A stretch of DNA of 64,000 nt, taken from positions 558,001 to 622,000 of the forward strand of contig CAYJKQ010000001.1 of the NCBI GenBank assembly GCA_964370815.1, written 5' to 3'. The stretch is from UBA12087 sp964370815 (GTDB lineage: Bacteria > Chloroflexota > Anaerolineae > Anaerolineales > Villigracilaceae). The notes below the pieces were generated by a model that saw nothing but the letters and a program-made list of their open reading frames with translations, ran no database searches and was not told where the DNA came from. Each line of letters begins with the position of its first letter. Positions within the stretch are counted from its first letter, which is position 1. This document shows positions 61,653-64,000 of this stretch, in pieces. The position numbers and the translations under genes are program-made.

Positions 61653-62351
61653 CTAATCTTTTGGATCTTCTGTTGGCATGATATAGCCCAAACCAGAGCG
61701 GGTTACAATATGTTCGGGATCATGAGGATCCTCTTCGATCTTTTGGCGAAGGCGCGCAATGGTAACCCACAAGATCTCTTTATCGGTTACATATTCAGTT
61801 CCCCAGACACTGGTTAATAAATCCTCAGCTGACACTACGATACCAAGATTGTGCGAAAACTGAAGTAACAACCGGTACTCGGTTGCCGAGAGAAATATCT
61901 GCTGGTCACCCCGCCAAACTTCAGCGCGTGCCTGGTCAATTCGCAGATTACCATGTGTTATAACACTTGTAGGGTTATTTTCCAACGGTTGAACCCGTCG
62001 TAACACTGCCCTGACTCGTGCCAATAATTCATCTATGGAAAATGGTTTCACCAGATAATCATCCGCTCCAAAATCCAGTCCTTTTACACGGTCCTGCTCT
62101 TCCCCCTTGGCTGTCAGCATAATGATGGGTACTGTTGAAAATTGCCGAATCCGTTGGCAGGTTGAAAAACCATCCAGCTTTGGCATCATAATATCCAGCA
62201 TGATCAGATTTGTTGGATTGGAAGTAAATTTCTTGATGGCTTCCTCACCATCGTGAGCAGAAACTACCTCAAACCCTTCCGTTCGCAAATTCGCTTCCAA
62301 AAGGCGCAGGTAACGCGGTTCATCATCGACAATGAGTATACTAATCGCCAT
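61653..62351 (-). CDS. OmpR-family response regulator
   Basis: About 232 residues: receiver domain with Asp in MLDIMMPKLDG, switch Thr/Lys (LTAKGEEQ, DDYLVKPF), and a C-terminal winged helix (EYRLLLQFSHNLG, TIARLRQKIEEDP, VTRSGLGYIM). I start it at the ATG at 62351, which has a perfect AAGGAGG and overlaps the kinase gene by 11 bases; a longer open frame exists only inside that gene. Confidence 0.93.
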   Translation of the reverse strand: MAISILIVDDEPRYLRLLEANLRTEGFEVVSAHDGEEAIKKFTSNPTNLIMLDIMMPKLDGFSTCQRIRQFSTVPIIMLTAKGEEQDRVKGLDFGADDYLVKPFSIDELLARVRAVLRRVQPLENNPTSVITHGNLRIDQARAEVWRGDQQIFLSATEYRLLLQFSHNLGIVVSAEDLLTSVWGTEYVTDKEILWVTIARLRQKIEEDPHDPEHIVTRSGLGYIMPTEDPKD

Positions 62352-63564
62352 TTCCAACCTCCTTATCTTTGCTAACCTGCGGATAATTGCCGGGTTGAAG
62401 AACAGGTAATTCAATATGAAATATTGTACCTTGCCCATACGAAGATTCGACAAATATACTTCCACAATGGGCATTCACTATTTCTTTACATATAAATAGA
62501 CCTAAACCCGTTCCACGTTTTTCATTCTGTCCGGGTACCCTGTAAAACCGCTCAAATAAGAAGGGGTGATGTTCTTCAGGAATACCCGGGCCATGATCCA
62601 TAACATCCACGACCAAATGGTCAATTCGATTGTAAATCGTAATGGCGATAATTGAACCAGGAGCATATTTACTGGCATTATCGATCAAGTTTTCAAATAC
62701 TTGCACCAACCGATTAGAGTCTGCCTGGATAGGTGGAATTTTATCAGAAACCAATTGGATTATTACTTCTTTCTTGCGTGAGGTCAACCGTGTGATAAGG
62801 TCTCGGATCAAGGAATCCAAACGAACAGGCTGAAAATCCATTGGCTGCTTTCCATTCTTCAAAAGGGCAGAATCAAGCAATTGTCTGATCAAATTGATCA
62901 ATTGATCAGTTTCTTCATCTATGATCGTTAAGAATTCGAAGGTAGTCTCTGAGTCCCAGGAAATGTCAGTTCTAAGAAGGGAGGTAGTATATCCTTTAAT
63001 GAATCCCAAAGGTGTATTAAAATCATGGGAGATTGTCGCGATAAAATCATCCTGGAGTTGGGTGAGGAGTTTAACACTTTCAAACTGGACCAGACTTTCA
63101 CGAAAGAATCTCCTTTCAAAAACATAGGTCAGGTTGGCTGCAAATAATTTTGCGAGATTCAATTGCTCGGGTGTAAAATCAGGTCCCCCAAATCGGATCA
63201 GAATTAATGCACCCCTTGCTTTCAACATATTTAGTGGTAATCCCAATACATAAGGAGATAAAACGCGATCATCTTCAACTGCCGGCTGCGGATTGGATTG
63301 CACAATCTTTCCTGTTGCCAGAACCTGGTTGGTAACGGTTTCCCCCCAGGCAGCATCTGCTTCTGCCTTCCTGCCGCGACCCAATGACCTTGCGTAAACT
63401 ACTTCAGGAGGATTTTCTGCCTTTTCTGAAATAAAGATGACCAAATTATCGAACACGAAGATCTTCCTAAGGGATTGGACGAGATCATCAATCGTAGTCT
63501 TCCAATCCTCCTGTGCGATGGAACTGGTCATGTTACTGATCACTTCGAGAAAGTTATTTTCCAT
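62341..63564 (-). CDS. GAF-domain sensor histidine kinase
   Basis: About 407 residues without a transmembrane segment. A GAF domain spans about 10-165; the H-box is ATISHDFNTPLGFIKGY near 180; the ATPase has N-box NLIDNASKYAPG and G-boxes DHGPGIPEEHH and KRGTGLGLFICKEIV. The response regulator overlapping its end is the likely partner. I chose the ATG at 63564, one base after the previous kinase stops; a GTG at 63582 is also possible. Confidence 0.91.
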   Translation of the reverse strand: MENNFLEVISNMTSSIAQEDWKTTIDDLVQSLRKIFVFDNLVIFISEKAENPPEVVYARSLGRGRKAEADAAWGETVTNQVLATGKIVQSNPQPAVEDDRVLSPYVLGLPLNMLKARGALILIRFGGPDFTPEQLNLAKLFAANLTYVFERRFFRESLVQFESVKLLTQLQDDFIATISHDFNTPLGFIKGYTTSLLRTDISWDSETTFEFLTIIDEETDQLINLIRQLLDSALLKNGKQPMDFQPVRLDSLIRDLITRLTSRKKEVIIQLVSDKIPPIQADSNRLVQVFENLIDNASKYAPGSIIAITIYNRIDHLVVDVMDHGPGIPEEHHPFLFERFYRVPGQNEKRGTGLGLFICKEIVNAHCGSIFVESSYGQGTIFHIELPVLQPGNYPQVSKDKEVGNGD

Positions 63565-63565
63565 A

Positions 63566-64000
63566 TTATTTGTTTTCACCACTCGCTTGTGTTACCAACA
63601 AAGTAAAAATAAAGGTTGAACCTTTTCCTAATTCTGATTTTACTTCAATCAAAGAACCGTGGGCTTCCAATATTGTTCGAACCAGAGCCAATCCCAGGCC
63701 TGTCCCACCTTGAACACGCGTTGAGGATCCATCCAACTGGTGAAACGCCTCAAAGATTTCCTCAAACCGGTCATCAGGTATGCCAATGCCATTATCGGTG
63801 ACAGATACATTGATAAGAGAACTTGATTCAAAATCAATTGAAAGGGTGATTTTACCGCCTGGCTTTGAAAATTTGATGGCATTATCCAATAATTGAAGTA
63901 ACACCCAGGAAATCTTTTCCTTATCAGCTTGGATCATCGGTAAGTTGGGCTGGAAGTGGGTTACTATGTTTATTTCTTTGGCTAAAGCTTTCGGTCTCGT
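63566..64000 (-). CDS. C-terminal ATPase part of a sensor histidine kinase (partial)
   Basis: Open from the right edge of the window to TAA at 63568-63566, 144 residues. It is a HATPase_c domain: LLQLLDNAIKFSKPGG (N-box), DNGIGIPDDRFEEIFEAFHQ (G1/F) and GGTGLGLALVRTILEAHG (G2). The sensor and H-box parts lie beyond the window. It is the first gene seen of the kinase, kinase, regulator, CpaE, CpaF run. Confidence 0.9.
   Translation of the reverse strand, partial: TRPKALAKEINIVTHFQPNLPMIQADKEKISWVLLQLLDNAIKFSKPGGKITLSIDFESSSLINVSVTDNGIGIPDDRFEEIFEAFHQLDGSSTRVQGGTGLGLALVRTILEAHGSLIEVKSELGKGSTFIFTLLVTQASGENK

Overview
The window looks like chromosomal DNA of an uncultured or poorly known bacterium with moderate G+C (mid-40s percent by eye). 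The most likely source is the Chloroflexota, class Anaerolineae. This is inferred from gene style: LCP and VanW wall proteins, MurJ, a divergent PAP2 protein, tandem-HTH regulators, CpaE/CpaF ATPases, PgpH-YbeY-DgkA, many GAF/HD-GYP and kinase genes, and no outer-membrane assembly genes. No rRNA, CRISPR array, insertion sequence or prophage is visible. A run of 100 N at 23931-24030 marks a scaffold join next to a tRNA-Glu.

Layout. 1-7.3 kb: envelope genes on the minus strand (VanW, Trm112-like, HEAT, LCP) plus a phospholipase D-like lipoprotein. 7.3-11.5 kb: murJ, a PAP2-like protein, exonuclease VII (xseA, xseB) and a HIT protein. 11.5-20.1 kb: one long plus-strand gene string with thiolase, an FGE-fold protein, a solute-binding/VWA hybrid, hydroxyacyl-CoA dehydrogenase, a GNAT protein, a GMC oxidoreductase and kynureninase. 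20.2-23.7 kb: MerR/TipAS regulator, pseudouridine synthase, a tiny lipoprotein, signal peptidase I and a zinc-finger protein. 23.8-24.4 kb: tRNA-Glu, the gap and tRNA-derived tandem repeats. 24.4-30 kb: a GAF/HD-GYP protein and htpG. 30-30.8 kb: a compact locus of very small genes with promoter, leader ORF and two hairpin terminators. 30.9-39.3 kb: phosphoesterase, deoC, an ALDH16-type dehydrogenase, a YbaK deacylase, a dipeptidase and ribosomal protein S1. 39.4-42.1 kb: a metal-chelatase gene that appears to need a -1 ribosomal frameshift, then nadD. 42.2-48.3 kb: small membrane proteins, glmS, and a PlsY-like/HpnA-like/HpnK-like trio. 48.4-54 kb (minus): TIM-barrel nuclease-like protein, DgkA-YbeY-PgpH-YqeY, a thioesterase-like protein and a Het-C-like protein. 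54.3-55.6 kb: corrinoid adenosyltransferase and DUF554. 55.7-64 kb (minus): DsbA-like protein, then a run from two sensor kinases and a response regulator through CpaE, CpaF, an HTH protein, a TPR protein and a GNAT protein.

The least explained structure is at small scale. (1) An A10 run holding the in-frame heptamer A AAA AAG joins the two halves of the chelatase. (2) Several genes have a consensus -10 box 6-8 bases before the start codon and no Shine-Dalgarno sequence, which suggests leaderless mRNAs. (3) A promoter, leader ORF, hairpin-plus-T7, two small genes and a terminator sit together at 30.1-30.8 kb. (4) Three 56-bp repeats built from the tRNA-Glu T-arm carry an inserted hairpin. (5) Two families of short dispersed structured repeats have one copy each in distant intergenic regions.
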